The notes under the pieces were generated by a model. It was not told where the DNA came from and did no database searches. It saw only the letters and a program-made list of their open reading frames with translations. Below, one piece after another: positions 8,153-16,847 of a DNA stretch of 64,000 nucleotides (its first letter is position 1; every line of letters begins with the position of its first letter). A program made the translations under genes and the position numbers. This stretch comes from Candidatus Tepidifontimicrobium thermophilum (lineage in GTDB: Bacteria > Sysuimicrobiota > Sysuimicrobiia > Sysuimicrobiales > Sysuimicrobiaceae): contig JAVKKH010000013.1 of assembly GCA_031296405.1 (NCBI GenBank), positions 1 through 64,000 of the forward strand, read 5' to 3'.

Positions 8153-9204
8153 TGTCGCGCTACAGACCCGAAGACCTCCGGCGGTTCGTGGCACGGGTCC
8201 TCGAGAGCGCCGGGGCGCTGGCGGAGGAGGCGGAAGTGGTGGCCGACGCCCTGGTGTGCGCGGACCTGAGGGGCGTGCACTCCCACGGGGTCGTGCGGGC
8301 GGGCATCTACCTGGACCGGCTGCGGGCCGGCTCGATCCGGCCGGGCGCGCAGCTGGCGGTGGTGCGGGACTCGGGGGCCGCGGTGCTGTGCGACGCGGGG
8401 AGTGGGTTCGGGGTCGTAGCCGCCTGCCGGGCCATGGACCTGGCGGTGGAGCGGGCACGCCGGTACGGCGTGGGCGCGGTGGGGGTGCGGAACAGCAACC
8501 ACTGTGGCATGCTGGCGTACTTCGTCCTGCGGGCGATCGCCCAGGGGGCCGTGGGCGTCGCGTTGTCCAACGCGGACGCCCAGGTGGCACCGTACGGCGC
8601 GCGGGCCCGGTACCTGGGGACCAACCCCTTGAGCGTGGGGATCCCCGCGGGGGAGGAACCTGCCATCGTCCTGGACATGGCGACCAGCGAGGTGGCGCAC
8701 GGCAGGGTCCAGGCCGCGGCGGTGCGGGGAGAGCGAATCCCGCCCACGTGGGCGCTGGGCCCGGACGGCCGACCCACCACTGACCCGCAGCAGGCTCTGC
8801 GGGGTGCCCTGGTCCCTTTCGGCGGGGCCAAGGGTTCCGGTCTGGCCCTGGTGGTAGACGTGCTGGCGGGTCTGGTCACGGGCGGCCGGTCGGGCCCAGA
8901 GGTCGTGCCCCTGTACGAGGAACTGCACCGGCCTCAGGGCGTGGGGCACCTCATGCTGGCGCTGTGGCCAGAGGCGTTCTGCGGTCTTCGGACGCTGCGG
9001 GACCGGGTGGACCGACTGGTGCGGGACATCCGGGCCCTGCCACCTGCGGAAGGGTTCGACCGCGTGTGGCTGCCGGGCGAACCGGAGTACCGGAGGCAGC
9101 TGGAGTACGCGCAGGCGGGGATCCCCCTGCCGGAGGAGGCGGTGGCGGTGCTGCAGCAGCTGGCGGAGAAGGCGGGGCTTGCGGCCCCGGAGGCGGTGCC
9201 GTGA
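8152..9204 (+). CDS. Ldh2/malate-lactate dehydrogenase family oxidoreductase
   Basis: A 350-residue member of the Ldh2/MdhII/YiaK family, NAD(P)-dependent 2-hydroxy acid or 2,3-diketo-L-gulonate reductases unrelated to Rossmann-fold dehydrogenases. Family marks are GVHSHGV at 41-47 with the presumed catalytic His, NSNHCGMLAYF, LGTNPLSVGIP and GGAKGSGLALVVDVLAG. The ATG at 8152 overlaps the previous stop and gives normal length. In a cluster with sugar-acid kinase and transporter genes, a role in sugar-acid redox chemistry is likely but not proven. Confidence 0.88.
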   Translation: MSRYRPEDLRRFVARVLESAGALAEEAEVVADALVCADLRGVHSHGVVRAGIYLDRLRAGSIRPGAQLAVVRDSGAAVLCDAGSGFGVVAACRAMDLAVERARRYGVGAVGVRNSNHCGMLAYFVLRAIAQGAVGVALSNADAQVAPYGARARYLGTNPLSVGIPAGEEPAIVLDMATSEVAHGRVQAAAVRGERIPPTWALGPDGRPTTDPQQALRGALVPFGGAKGSGLALVVDVLAGLVTGGRSGPEVVPLYEELHRPQGVGHLMLALWPEAFCGLRTLRDRVDRLVRDIRALPPAEGFDRVWLPGEPEYRRQLEYAQAGIPLPEEAVAVLQQLAEKAGLAAPEAVP

Positions 9205-10004
9205 CCGAGGCTCAACTGCGACTGGCCAAGGACAGCGTCCAGTCCGTGGAGCGGGCCGCGGCGCTCCTGCGCGCCCTGGGGGAGGCGGGCCGGCCTCTGT
9301 CCGCGGGGGAGCTGGCCGCGGCGGTGGGCCTGCCGCGGCCCACGGTGTACCGGCTGCTCCAGACGCTCTGTGCAGAGGGGCTCGCAGCTCAGAACGGCCG
9401 CTCCTTCGTCATCGGCTCCGGGGTGCTGTGGCTGGCGGCGCGGCGCCTGGAACAGCTGGAGCTGCGGACCGTGGGCCGTCCCGTGCTGGCGGAGCTGCGG
9501 GACCGGACAGGGGAGACGGTGCACCTGGGGGTGCTGGAGGGCGGCCGGGTGGTGTACGTGGAGAAGCTGGAGTCCCCGGGCCCCCTGCGCATGGCCTCCA
9601 TGGTGGGGCGGATCGTGCCTGCCCACAGTACCGCGTTGGGGAAGGCCATGCTGGCGTACCTGCCGCGGGAGCAGGTGGAGCAGATCGTGCGGCAGCACGG
9701 GCTGGCGCGCCGCACGCCCAACACCATCACGGAAGCCGGCCGGCTGTTCCAGGAACTGGCCACGGTCCGGAGCCGGGGGTTCTCCATCGACAACGTGGAG
9801 AACGAGGAGGGCATCCGCTGCGTGGGTGCGGCCATCTTCGACCACCGGGGGAGGGTGGCGGGGGCGCTCAGCGTGTCGGGTTCGGTGGCCAGCATCTCCC
9901 TGGAGCGCGCGCGGCGGGAGCTGGGGCCTCTGGTGCGGGAGGCCGCCCAGCGGATCTCCCAGGCCATGGGGTGGTCCGCCCGCGGAGTCCGACCGGGAGG
10001 CTGA
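9201..10004 (+). CDS. IclR-family transcriptional regulator
   Basis: A 267-residue IclR protein. The N-terminal winged helix-turn-helix (LSAGELAAAVGLPRPTVYRL) spans about residues 30-55. The C-terminal effector domain contains the conserved IVPAHSTALGKAMLAYLP and GGVAGALSVSG-like strands. The GTG start overlaps the upstream stop by four bases (GTGA), so translation is coupled. It is the likely controller of this operon through the palindromes at 3298-3322. IclR proteins act as repressors or activators depending on the effector, here probably a pathway sugar acid. Confidence 0.92.
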   Translation: MTEAQLRLAKDSVQSVERAAALLRALGEAGRPLSAGELAAAVGLPRPTVYRLLQTLCAEGLAAQNGRSFVIGSGVLWLAARRLEQLELRTVGRPVLAELRDRTGETVHLGVLEGGRVVYVEKLESPGPLRMASMVGRIVPAHSTALGKAMLAYLPREQVEQIVRQHGLARRTPNTITEAGRLFQELATVRSRGFSIDNVENEEGIRCVGAAIFDHRGRVAGALSVSGSVASISLERARRELGPLVREAAQRISQAMGWSARGVRPGG

Positions 10005-10009
10005 GGGCG

Positions 10010-10951
10010 TTGGCGGACCTGGTGTCCCTGGGTGAGGCGCTGGTGGAGTTCGCCGCGGTGGACGGCTCCCTGGAGGAGGCGGACACCTACCGCCGCGGGT
10101 TCGGGGGGGACACCTCCAACTTCGCGGTCGCCGCGGCACGCCTGGGCGCCCGTGTGGCCTACATCACGCGGGTCGGGGACGACGAGTTCGGTCGGTCCCT
10201 GCTGCGCATGTGGCAGCGCGAGGGGGTGGACACCGCCTACGTGCAGGTGGCGCCGGATGAGCCCACGGGGATCTACTTCCTGGCCCACGACCGGGAGGGC
10301 CGCGGTCGGTTCACGTACTACCGGGCGGGGTCCGCGGCCAGCCGTCTGTCCCGGGATGGATTGCCCGTGCAGGCGCTGGACGGAGCGCGGCTGCTGCACA
10401 CCAGCGGAATCAGCCAGGCCATCTCCGCATCTGCCCGGGAGGCGGTGCGTTGGGCGATGGAGCGGGCGCGCCGGCAGGGCGTGGTGGTGAGTTACGACCT
10501 CAACGTCCGGCCCAAGCTGCTGCCCCCCGACCGCTTCCGGGCGTTGGTCCTGGAGACCCTGCCGCTGGTGGAGCTGGCCTTCCTGAGCACGGAGGACGCG
10601 GAGTACGTGTTCGGAGGCTGCGACGAGCAGCAGACGCTCCAGGCGGTGATCGACGCCGGGGCGCGGGTGGCGGTCCTCAAGCGGGCGGAACAGGGCTGTG
10701 CCGTGGCCACCGCGGAAGGGGACCGGCTGTCGGTACCCGCGTGGCCCGTGGACGTGGTGGACTCCACGGGCGCCGGGGACGCCTTCGATGCCGCCTTCGC
10801 CGTGAAGTGGCTGGAGGGGCGTCCTCTGGAGGAAGCCGCCCGGTTCGCCAACGCGGTGGGTGCCCTGGCCACCACCGGCCTCGGCGCCACCGCGGCGCTC
10901 CCCACGAGGCGTCACGTGGAGGCGTTCCTGGCCGGGCGCGCCCGACTGTAG
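10010..10951 (+). CDS. kdgK: PfkB-family sugar kinase, probable 2-keto-3-deoxygluconate kinase
   Basis: A 313-residue ribokinase/PfkB kinase. The N-terminal signature GFGGDTSNFAVAAARLGARV and the C-terminal DSTGAGDAFDAAFAVKWLEG, with the catalytic Asp, are clear. The sequence YDLNVRPKLLP is typical of 2-keto-3-deoxygluconate kinases, which give KDPG for the Entner-Doudoroff route. The start is TTG at 10010, a few bases after GGGAGGCTGAGGG; GTG at 10022 is an alternative. It is the last gene of the operon. The kinase family is certain, the KDG assignment probable. Confidence 0.82.
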   Translation: MADLVSLGEALVEFAAVDGSLEEADTYRRGFGGDTSNFAVAAARLGARVAYITRVGDDEFGRSLLRMWQREGVDTAYVQVAPDEPTGIYFLAHDREGRGRFTYYRAGSAASRLSRDGLPVQALDGARLLHTSGISQAISASAREAVRWAMERARRQGVVVSYDLNVRPKLLPPDRFRALVLETLPLVELAFLSTEDAEYVFGGCDEQQTLQAVIDAGARVAVLKRAEQGCAVATAEGDRLSVPAWPVDVVDSTGAGDAFDAAFAVKWLEGRPLEEAARFANAVGALATTGLGATAALPTRRHVEAFLAGRARL

Positions 10952-11021
10952 CCCCACGTCCTCGACGCCGGGCCGCGCTTGGGGTAATCTGCTGACTAAA
11001 AACTCCGGTCCACCACTCGCC

Positions 11022-13751
11022 GTGCGGGTCCCCATCGAGCGTCTGCGGGAGGACGTCCGGCTGCTGGGCAGCCTGCTGGGGCAGGTGCTGCAGGAGCAGG
11101 AGGGGCCAGCTGTGCTGGAGCGCGTCGAGGGCATCCGGCGCCAGGCCATCGCGCGGAGGCTAGATCCGTCTCCGGAAAACGAGCGGGCCCTGCGGGACCT
11201 GGTCTGGGGTCTGGAGCCAGCGGATGCGGACCGGGTGGTGCGCGCCTTCGCGCTGTACTTCCACCTCATCAACCTGGCGGAAGAACACCACCGTCTGCGG
11301 ACCCTGTGGGAGCGGGAGGTGCGGGGCCAGCCCGCGCCCCGGCCGGAGTCGGTGGCCGCGGCGATCGCTCACCTGCGGTCGGAAGGCGTGTCCCCTGCCC
11401 GCCTGGCCTCCGTTCTCGAGCGGCTGGAGCTGCGGCCGGTGTTCACCGCCCACCCCACAGAGGCCCGGCGTGCGTCGATGCTGCTGCACCTGCGGGCGGT
11501 GGCGGACCTGCTGGCCGCCCTCAACGACCCACAGGCCACCCCGGAGACCCGGAGCCGCGCCACCCAGGCTCTCCTGGCGGAGATTACCGCGCTGTGGCAG
11601 ACGGACGAGCTGCGTCCCCGCCGCCCCACGCCCCTGGACGAGGTGGCCGGAGGCCTGTACTACCTGGAGCGCAGCGCGTGGGTGGTGGCCCCCGTGCTGT
11701 TCCGGGACCTGCAGGAAGCGGTCGAGCACTACGCGCCCGACGCCCGGCCGGCGGTGCGGCCGTTCCTTCGGTTCGGCTCGTGGATGGGCGGGGACCGGGA
11801 CGGGAACCCCCACGTGACGGTGGAGGTGACCGAGCAGACCCTGCAGCTGCACCGACAGCGCGTGCTCCGCCTGTACCTGGAGGAAGTGGCAGCGCTGGGC
11901 CGGGAGCTGAGCGTGTCCACCCGCCGCACGCGCGTCTCCGAGGAGCTGGCCACCTCCCTGCGGCGGGACCTGGCGGAGCTTCCGGAGCTGGAGGCTGACC
12001 CGGAGTTCCCGCCCGCCACGGAGCCGTACCGCCGGAAGCTAAGGGTGGTGGAAGAGCGGCTGCGGCGGGCTCTGGACGGCGGGACCGGCGGCTACGCGTC
12101 CCCGGGGAGTTTCGTGGAAGACCTGGAGCAGGTCCGACGCAGCCTGGAGGCGCACCGCGGGGGGCGCATCGCCCGGGGACGGCTGCAGGACCTCCTGGTG
12201 CGCGCGCACACCTTCGGGTTCCACTTCGCCGCCCTGGACCTGCGGCAGGAGAGCAGGGTGCATGAGCGGACGGTGGCGCACCTGCTGCGACGGGCAGGCA
12301 TCGTGGAGGACTACCTGAGCCTCCCGGAGCGGGAGCGGGTCAGCCTCCTGGCGCGGCTGCTGGAGACGGGCCCGGTGGAGGCGACCCCGGAGGACCCCGA
12401 GGTAGCGGAGGTGGTGAGACTTTTCAGCGCCATCCCCCGCTGGCAGGCGCGTTTCGGGCCGGAGGCGTGCCAGACGTACATCGTGAGCCTCACGGAGTCC
12501 GCCAGCGACGTCCTGGAAGTTCTGTGGTTGGCTGCCCAGGTGGGCCTGTACCGGAAAGACGGCGCCGGGGTAGCCAGCCAGCTGCACGTGGTCCCTCTGT
12601 TCGAGCGCATCGACGAGCTGCGGCGCTGCGGGGACGTGCTGGACCAGCTGCTCCGCCTCCCCCCTTACCGGGCCCACGTCCGCGCGTGGGGGGACCTGCA
12701 GGAGGTCATGCTGGGCTACTCGGACAGCAACAAGGACGGCGGTTACCTGGCGGCCAACTGGGCGCTGCACCGCGCGCAGAAGGCGCTGCCGGAGGTCGCC
12801 CGCCGACACGGCTGCGCGGTGCGGCTGTTCCACGGGCGGGGTGGGGCCATCGGCCGCGGCGGCGGGCCCACGGAGCGGGCCATCCTGGCGCAGCCCCGGG
12901 AGGCCGCGGACGGCCGGTTGAAGCTCACCGAGCAGGGGGAGGTGCTGGCCGCGCGGTACAGCAACCCCCGGATTGCCCGGCGCCACCTGGAGCAGCTCAC
13001 CAGCGCCCTGATACGCGCGTGCCTGGCCCCTGCCCCGGAGCCGGACGGGCGGACGCTGGAGCGGTGGGAAGCCATCCTGGACGACCTGGCGGAGCGCAGC
13101 CGCCGGGCCTACCGCGCCCTGGTGGACGACCCGGACTTCCCGCGCTACTTCGCGCAGGCCACCCCCATCGCGGAGATCGGACGCATGAACATGGCGTCGC
13201 GGCCCGTGGCCCGGGGCCGCCAGGCAGGTGTGGAGGAGTTGCGGGCCATCCCGTGGGTGTTCAGCTGGACGCAGACCCGCGCGAACCTGCCGGGGTGGTA
13301 CGGAGTCGGCAGCGCCCTGGACGGCTTTGCCCGGGAGGACCCGCACGCCCTGACGGAGCTGCGGGCCATGTACGCGGGCTGGCCGTTCTTCCGGTCCGTG
13401 GTGGACAACGCGCAGATCAGCCTGGGCACCGCGGACCTGGAGGTGACGCGCCTGTACGCGCAGCTAGTGGAGGAGGAATCGGTCCGCGAACGGATCTACC
13501 GCCGCATCCGGGACGAGTACGAGCGGACCGTCCGGATGGTCCTGGAGGTCACGGGCCAGCGGGAGCTCCTGGACAACTCCCCTGTCCTGCAGCGGTCGGT
13601 GCGGCTGCGCAACCCCTACGTGGACCCCATGAGCTACCTGCAGGTCCGGCTGCTGCGGGAACGCCGGGCGCGGCCGGACGACCCGATGGTCGCGGAGCTG
13701 GTGCAGCGGACCGTCAACGGGATCGCCGCCGGCCTGCAGACCACGGGCTAG
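11022..13751 (+). CDS. ppc: phosphoenolpyruvate carboxylase
   Basis: A 909-residue bacterial-type PEP carboxylase that carboxylates PEP to oxaloacetate to refill the TCA cycle. Catalytic signatures are all present: TAHPTEARR, GGDRDGNPHVT, GYSDSNKDGGYLAANW (catalytic His and Lys regions) and FHGRGGAIGRGGGPT. The chain ends QTTG, matching the usual C-terminal glycine that enters the active site. GTG at 11022 gives the expected N-terminus; there is no clear Shine-Dalgarno, and a TAATCT at 10985-10990 could serve as -10. Transcribed alone on the plus strand. Confidence 0.96.
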   Translation: MRVPIERLREDVRLLGSLLGQVLQEQEGPAVLERVEGIRRQAIARRLDPSPENERALRDLVWGLEPADADRVVRAFALYFHLINLAEEHHRLRTLWEREVRGQPAPRPESVAAAIAHLRSEGVSPARLASVLERLELRPVFTAHPTEARRASMLLHLRAVADLLAALNDPQATPETRSRATQALLAEITALWQTDELRPRRPTPLDEVAGGLYYLERSAWVVAPVLFRDLQEAVEHYAPDARPAVRPFLRFGSWMGGDRDGNPHVTVEVTEQTLQLHRQRVLRLYLEEVAALGRELSVSTRRTRVSEELATSLRRDLAELPELEADPEFPPATEPYRRKLRVVEERLRRALDGGTGGYASPGSFVEDLEQVRRSLEAHRGGRIARGRLQDLLVRAHTFGFHFAALDLRQESRVHERTVAHLLRRAGIVEDYLSLPERERVSLLARLLETGPVEATPEDPEVAEVVRLFSAIPRWQARFGPEACQTYIVSLTESASDVLEVLWLAAQVGLYRKDGAGVASQLHVVPLFERIDELRRCGDVLDQLLRLPPYRAHVRAWGDLQEVMLGYSDSNKDGGYLAANWALHRAQKALPEVARRHGCAVRLFHGRGGAIGRGGGPTERAILAQPREAADGRLKLTEQGEVLAARYSNPRIARRHLEQLTSALIRACLAPAPEPDGRTLERWEAILDDLAERSRRAYRALVDDPDFPRYFAQATPIAEIGRMNMASRPVARGRQAGVEELRAIPWVFSWTQTRANLPGWYGVGSALDGFAREDPHALTELRAMYAGWPFFRSVVDNAQISLGTADLEVTRLYAQLVEEESVRERIYRRIRDEYERTVRMVLEVTGQRELLDNSPVLQRSVRLRNPYVDPMSYLQVRLLRERRARPDDPMVAELVQRTVNGIAAGLQTTG

Positions 13752-13814
13752 TCACCACAGGACTGACGGTCGGCGGTGCAGAACTCCTCCACCACGCCGT
13801 GGTCGGGAGGCCGT

Positions 13815-14747
13815 ATGGGGCGGACGCTTCGAGGACGCCACCTGCTGAGCGTACGGGACCTGTCCCCGCAGGAGGTCCGCCAGGTGCTGGACCTGGCCCA
13901 CCACCTCAAACGCGAACACCGGGCGGGGATCCGTCACGAGGTCCTGACAGGTAAGGCCGTAGCGCTGCTGTTCGAGAAGCCTTCCCTGCGCACGCGGGTC
14001 ACCTTCGAGGTGGGCGTGCGGCAGCTGGGCGGCTACTCGGTCTACCTGGCCCCTCAGGACGTACAGCTGGGGGTCCGGGAGACCGTACCGGACGTGGCCC
14101 GCAACCTGTCCCGTTGGGTCGACGGCATCGTAGCCCGGGTCAACCGGCACGCGGCCCTGGTGGAGCTGGCCGAGGCGGCGGCGGTGCCCGTGATCAACGC
14201 GCTGTCGGATTTCGAGCACCCCTGCCAGGCCCTGGGCGACCTGTTGACCCTGGAGGAGCGCTTCGGCGGGTTTTCGGGGATCCGTGCCGCGTGGGTGGGC
14301 GACGGGAACAACGTGTGTCACTCGTTCCTGCTGGCGGCTTCCCGCGTGGGTCTTTCGGTGGCGGTGGCCACCCCGCCCGGCTACGCCCCGGACCCCGACG
14401 TGGTGGCCGAGGCTCAGGCGGAGGCACGGCGGTGGGGTGCGTCCGTCCAGGTCCTCACGGACCCCCACGAGGCGGTGGCCGGGGCGCACGTGGTGTACAC
14501 GGACGTGTGGGCCAGCATGGGCCAGGAGGCCCAACGGGAGGAGCGGCGCCGCGCCTTCCAGGGGTTTCAGGTGAACCGCCAGTTGCTGGACAGGGCGGAT
14601 CCCCAGGCGGTGGTGCTCCACTGCCTTCCGGCTCACCGGGGCGAGGAGATCACGGACGAGGTCCTGGACGGGCCGCAGTCCGCGGTGCTAGACCAGGCGG
14701 AAAACCGCCTGCACGCGCAGAAAGCGGTCTTGGCCCTCGTTCTCTAA
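13815..14747 (+). CDS. argF: ornithine carbamoyltransferase
   Basis: A 310-residue anabolic-type ornithine carbamoyltransferase, which makes citrulline from ornithine and carbamoyl phosphate. The carbamoyl-phosphate site is SLRTR (57-61), then HPCQ in SDFEHPCQALGDL, and the ornithine and catalytic loop HCLPAHRGEEITDEV. ATG at 13815 follows GGGAGG with good spacing; an upstream in-frame GTG at 13776 lacks a ribosome site. No other arginine gene is adjacent, so it appears as a detached arg gene. Confidence 0.94.
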   Translation: MGRTLRGRHLLSVRDLSPQEVRQVLDLAHHLKREHRAGIRHEVLTGKAVALLFEKPSLRTRVTFEVGVRQLGGYSVYLAPQDVQLGVRETVPDVARNLSRWVDGIVARVNRHAALVELAEAAAVPVINALSDFEHPCQALGDLLTLEERFGGFSGIRAAWVGDGNNVCHSFLLAASRVGLSVAVATPPGYAPDPDVVAEAQAEARRWGASVQVLTDPHEAVAGAHVVYTDVWASMGQEAQREERRRAFQGFQVNRQLLDRADPQAVVLHCLPAHRGEEITDEVLDGPQSAVLDQAENRLHAQKAVLALVL

Positions 14748-14848
14748 AGGGGACGTTTTCCGCGGGAGGGGTGACCTGTCGAGGAAGGCCCCCGATCCCC
14801 GGACCCGTGTCGGCCGTGGCTGGGGTTGTTTGAGCAGGAGGCGAGTCG

Positions 14849-15652
14849 GTGTCGCTGCCCGTGGTGGTCCGGCCCAACGACCTCATTGACATCGCCATCG
14901 TGGCGTTCGTGGTCTACCAACTCATGCTGCTGATCCGGGGGACACGGGCGGTGCAGCTGGTCCAGGGTATGGGGGTCCTGTTCGTGGTGTACGCGGCGGC
15001 CAGCGCCCTCGGGCTGCACACCCTGCAGGCCATCCTGGGCTACCTGGGTGCCATCATCCCGGTGGCCCTGCTGGTGCTGTTCCAGCCGGAGCTGCGGAGG
15101 ATCCTGGAGCAGATCGGCCGGGGCCGGTTGCTGTGGCCTCCCAGCGCCCTGGAGCGGGAGGTGGCCCTCCGGCTGGCCCACGACGTGGCCCGCGCCGCCC
15201 GGGTGCTGGCGGAGCGCCGGTACGGGGCCCTGATCGTGCTGGAGCGGCGGACGGGGCTGGCGGACTTCGCGGAGACGGGGATCCGCCTGGACGCCCTGCT
15301 CAGCGTCCCTCTGTTGCTGAACATCTTCCAGCCCAACACCCCCATGCACGACGGGGCGGTGATCGTGCGCGGCAACCGGGTCCTGGCCGCGGGCTGCGTG
15401 CTGCCCCTCAGCGAGAGTCCCTTGCTGAGCCGGGCCCTGGGCACCCGGCACCGGGCCGCGGTGGGTATCACGGAGGGTACGGACGCGGTGGCGGTGGTGG
15501 TCTCGGAGGAGACCGGGACGGTGTCTCTGGCCCGGGACGGTACGCTGAGCCGGGGGCTCGGGGAAGAGGAGCTGCGGGCGGAGCTGTTGCGGCTGTTCGC
15601 GCCCACGCCCGCGCGGCCCGCGCCTGGATGGCCGTGGCGGCGCGGGGGGTGA
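14849..15652 (+). CDS. cdaA: diadenylate cyclase CdaA
   Basis: A 267-residue membrane-bound diadenylate cyclase that makes c-di-AMP from two ATP. Three N-terminal membrane helices (about 12-80) are followed by the DAC domain, with DGA at 168-170 and RHR at 200-202, both catalytic. The GTG at 14849 follows GCAGGAGG. The c-di-AMP regulator gene and glmM follow, the conserved cdaA-cdaR-glmM order of Firmicutes, where c-di-AMP links potassium and cell-wall homeostasis. Confidence 0.95.
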   Translation: MSLPVVVRPNDLIDIAIVAFVVYQLMLLIRGTRAVQLVQGMGVLFVVYAAASALGLHTLQAILGYLGAIIPVALLVLFQPELRRILEQIGRGRLLWPPSALEREVALRLAHDVARAARVLAERRYGALIVLERRTGLADFAETGIRLDALLSVPLLLNIFQPNTPMHDGAVIVRGNRVLAAGCVLPLSESPLLSRALGTRHRAAVGITEGTDAVAVVVSEETGTVSLARDGTLSRGLGEEELRAELLRLFAPTPARPAPGWPWRRGG

Positions 15653-15662
15653 GGGTGGCGCG

Positions 15663-16847
15663 GTGCGGACGGCGGAGCGGAACCTGTACCGGGTCCTGTC
15701 GCTGGCGGTGGCGGTAGCGCTGTGGTACATGGTGGCTGCGGACCGCAACCCGCAGGTGGAGCGCGCGCTGACCGTGGAGCTGCGCGCCCGAGGGCTGGCG
15801 GCGGGCCTCGTTCTGGTGTCCATGCCCTCGCGGGTGGAGGTGAGGGTCCGGGGACCCCGGTCTGCGGTCGCGGAGCTGAACGCGGACGGTCTGGAGGCGT
15901 ACGTGGAGCTGGCGCAGGTCGCCGAGCCGGGTGAGTACCGCGTCCCGGTGCGCGTACGGGCCCCCCAAGGGCTGCGGCTGCTGGGCGTGCAGCCGGAAGA
16001 GGTTGTGGTGGGCGTGGACGCGGTCGCCCGCCGCCAGATGCCCGTGGAGGTGGTGCTCCAGGGAACGCCCGCACCCGGGGCGGTGTTGGGGCAGCCTTCG
16101 GTACAGCCGGCCCGGGTGACGGTGCAGGGCCCCAGGTCGCTGGTCCAACAGGTCCAGCGGGTGTGGGTGGCCGTGGACGTCACCGGGCTCCGCACCTCCC
16201 TCACGCAGAGCCTGCGCGTGCGGGTGGAGGACCAGAACGGCGCAGAGCTCCAGGGGGTGACCTCGCAGCCCCCGAACGTCCAGGTCAGCTTGCCGGTAGG
16301 GGAGGGCGCCCTGGCCAGAGCCGTGCCGGTGGTGCCCACCATCACCGGACGCCCCAGGCCAGGGCTTTCGGTGGCCCTGCTGGAGGCCAGTCCTGCCGTG
16401 GTCACGATCCGCGGGCCGCAAGAGGCGGTGCTGAACGCGTCGTTGCTGCTCACGGAGCCTGTAGACGTGAGTGCCGTCGAAGGAGAGGTCCGGCGCACCG
16501 TGCGGCTCCGCCTTCCGCCCCGGGTCCGGTCGGATAGCGGCCCTACGGTTTCGGTGCGGGTGGTGGTGCTGCCCACCCCCGTCTCCCGGGAGCTGGAGGT
16601 GGCGCTCACGGTGCGCGCAGAACCCGGCGTCGAGGTGCGGGTGGAGCCGGCCACGGTGCGCGTGGCCGTGGTAGGTCCCAAGGAAGCCGTGGAACGCCTG
16701 CAGCCGGACCAGGTGGAGGCCTTCGTGACCGTGCCGCCTCAGCCGCCGGCGGCCGGGCGGCTTCCCGTGCGGGTGAGCGTGCCCGAGGGCCTGGTGGTGG
16801 CGTGGGTGGACCCGCCCGAAGTTTCAGCCCGTGCGACCCGCAGGTAG
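15663..16847 (+). CDS. cdaR: CdaR-like YbbR-domain protein
   Basis: A 394-residue protein with one N-terminal membrane helix (LSLAVAVALWYMVAA) followed by about four repeated YbbR domains. Each repeat shows a pattern such as SRVEVRVRGPRSAVAEL, ARVTVQGPRSLVQQV or AVVTIRGPQEAV. The extracytoplasmic domains are expected to bind and modulate CdaA. It starts at a GTG 10 bases after the cdaA stop. Its end overlaps the most upstream possible glmM start. Confidence 0.9.
   Translation: MRTAERNLYRVLSLAVAVALWYMVAADRNPQVERALTVELRARGLAAGLVLVSMPSRVEVRVRGPRSAVAELNADGLEAYVELAQVAEPGEYRVPVRVRAPQGLRLLGVQPEEVVVGVDAVARRQMPVEVVLQGTPAPGAVLGQPSVQPARVTVQGPRSLVQQVQRVWVAVDVTGLRTSLTQSLRVRVEDQNGAELQGVTSQPPNVQVSLPVGEGALARAVPVVPTITGRPRPGLSVALLEASPAVVTIRGPQEAVLNASLLLTEPVDVSAVEGEVRRTVRLRLPPRVRSDSGPTVSVRVVVLPTPVSRELEVALTVRAEPGVEVRVEPATVRVAVVGPKEAVERLQPDQVEAFVTVPPQPPAAGRLPVRVSVPEGLVVAWVDPPEVSARATRR

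Noticed and set aside
14748-14848. 100-bp leader of cdaA as a possible riboswitch
   Set aside because: No conserved riboswitch core could be found; only a ribosome site is visible.
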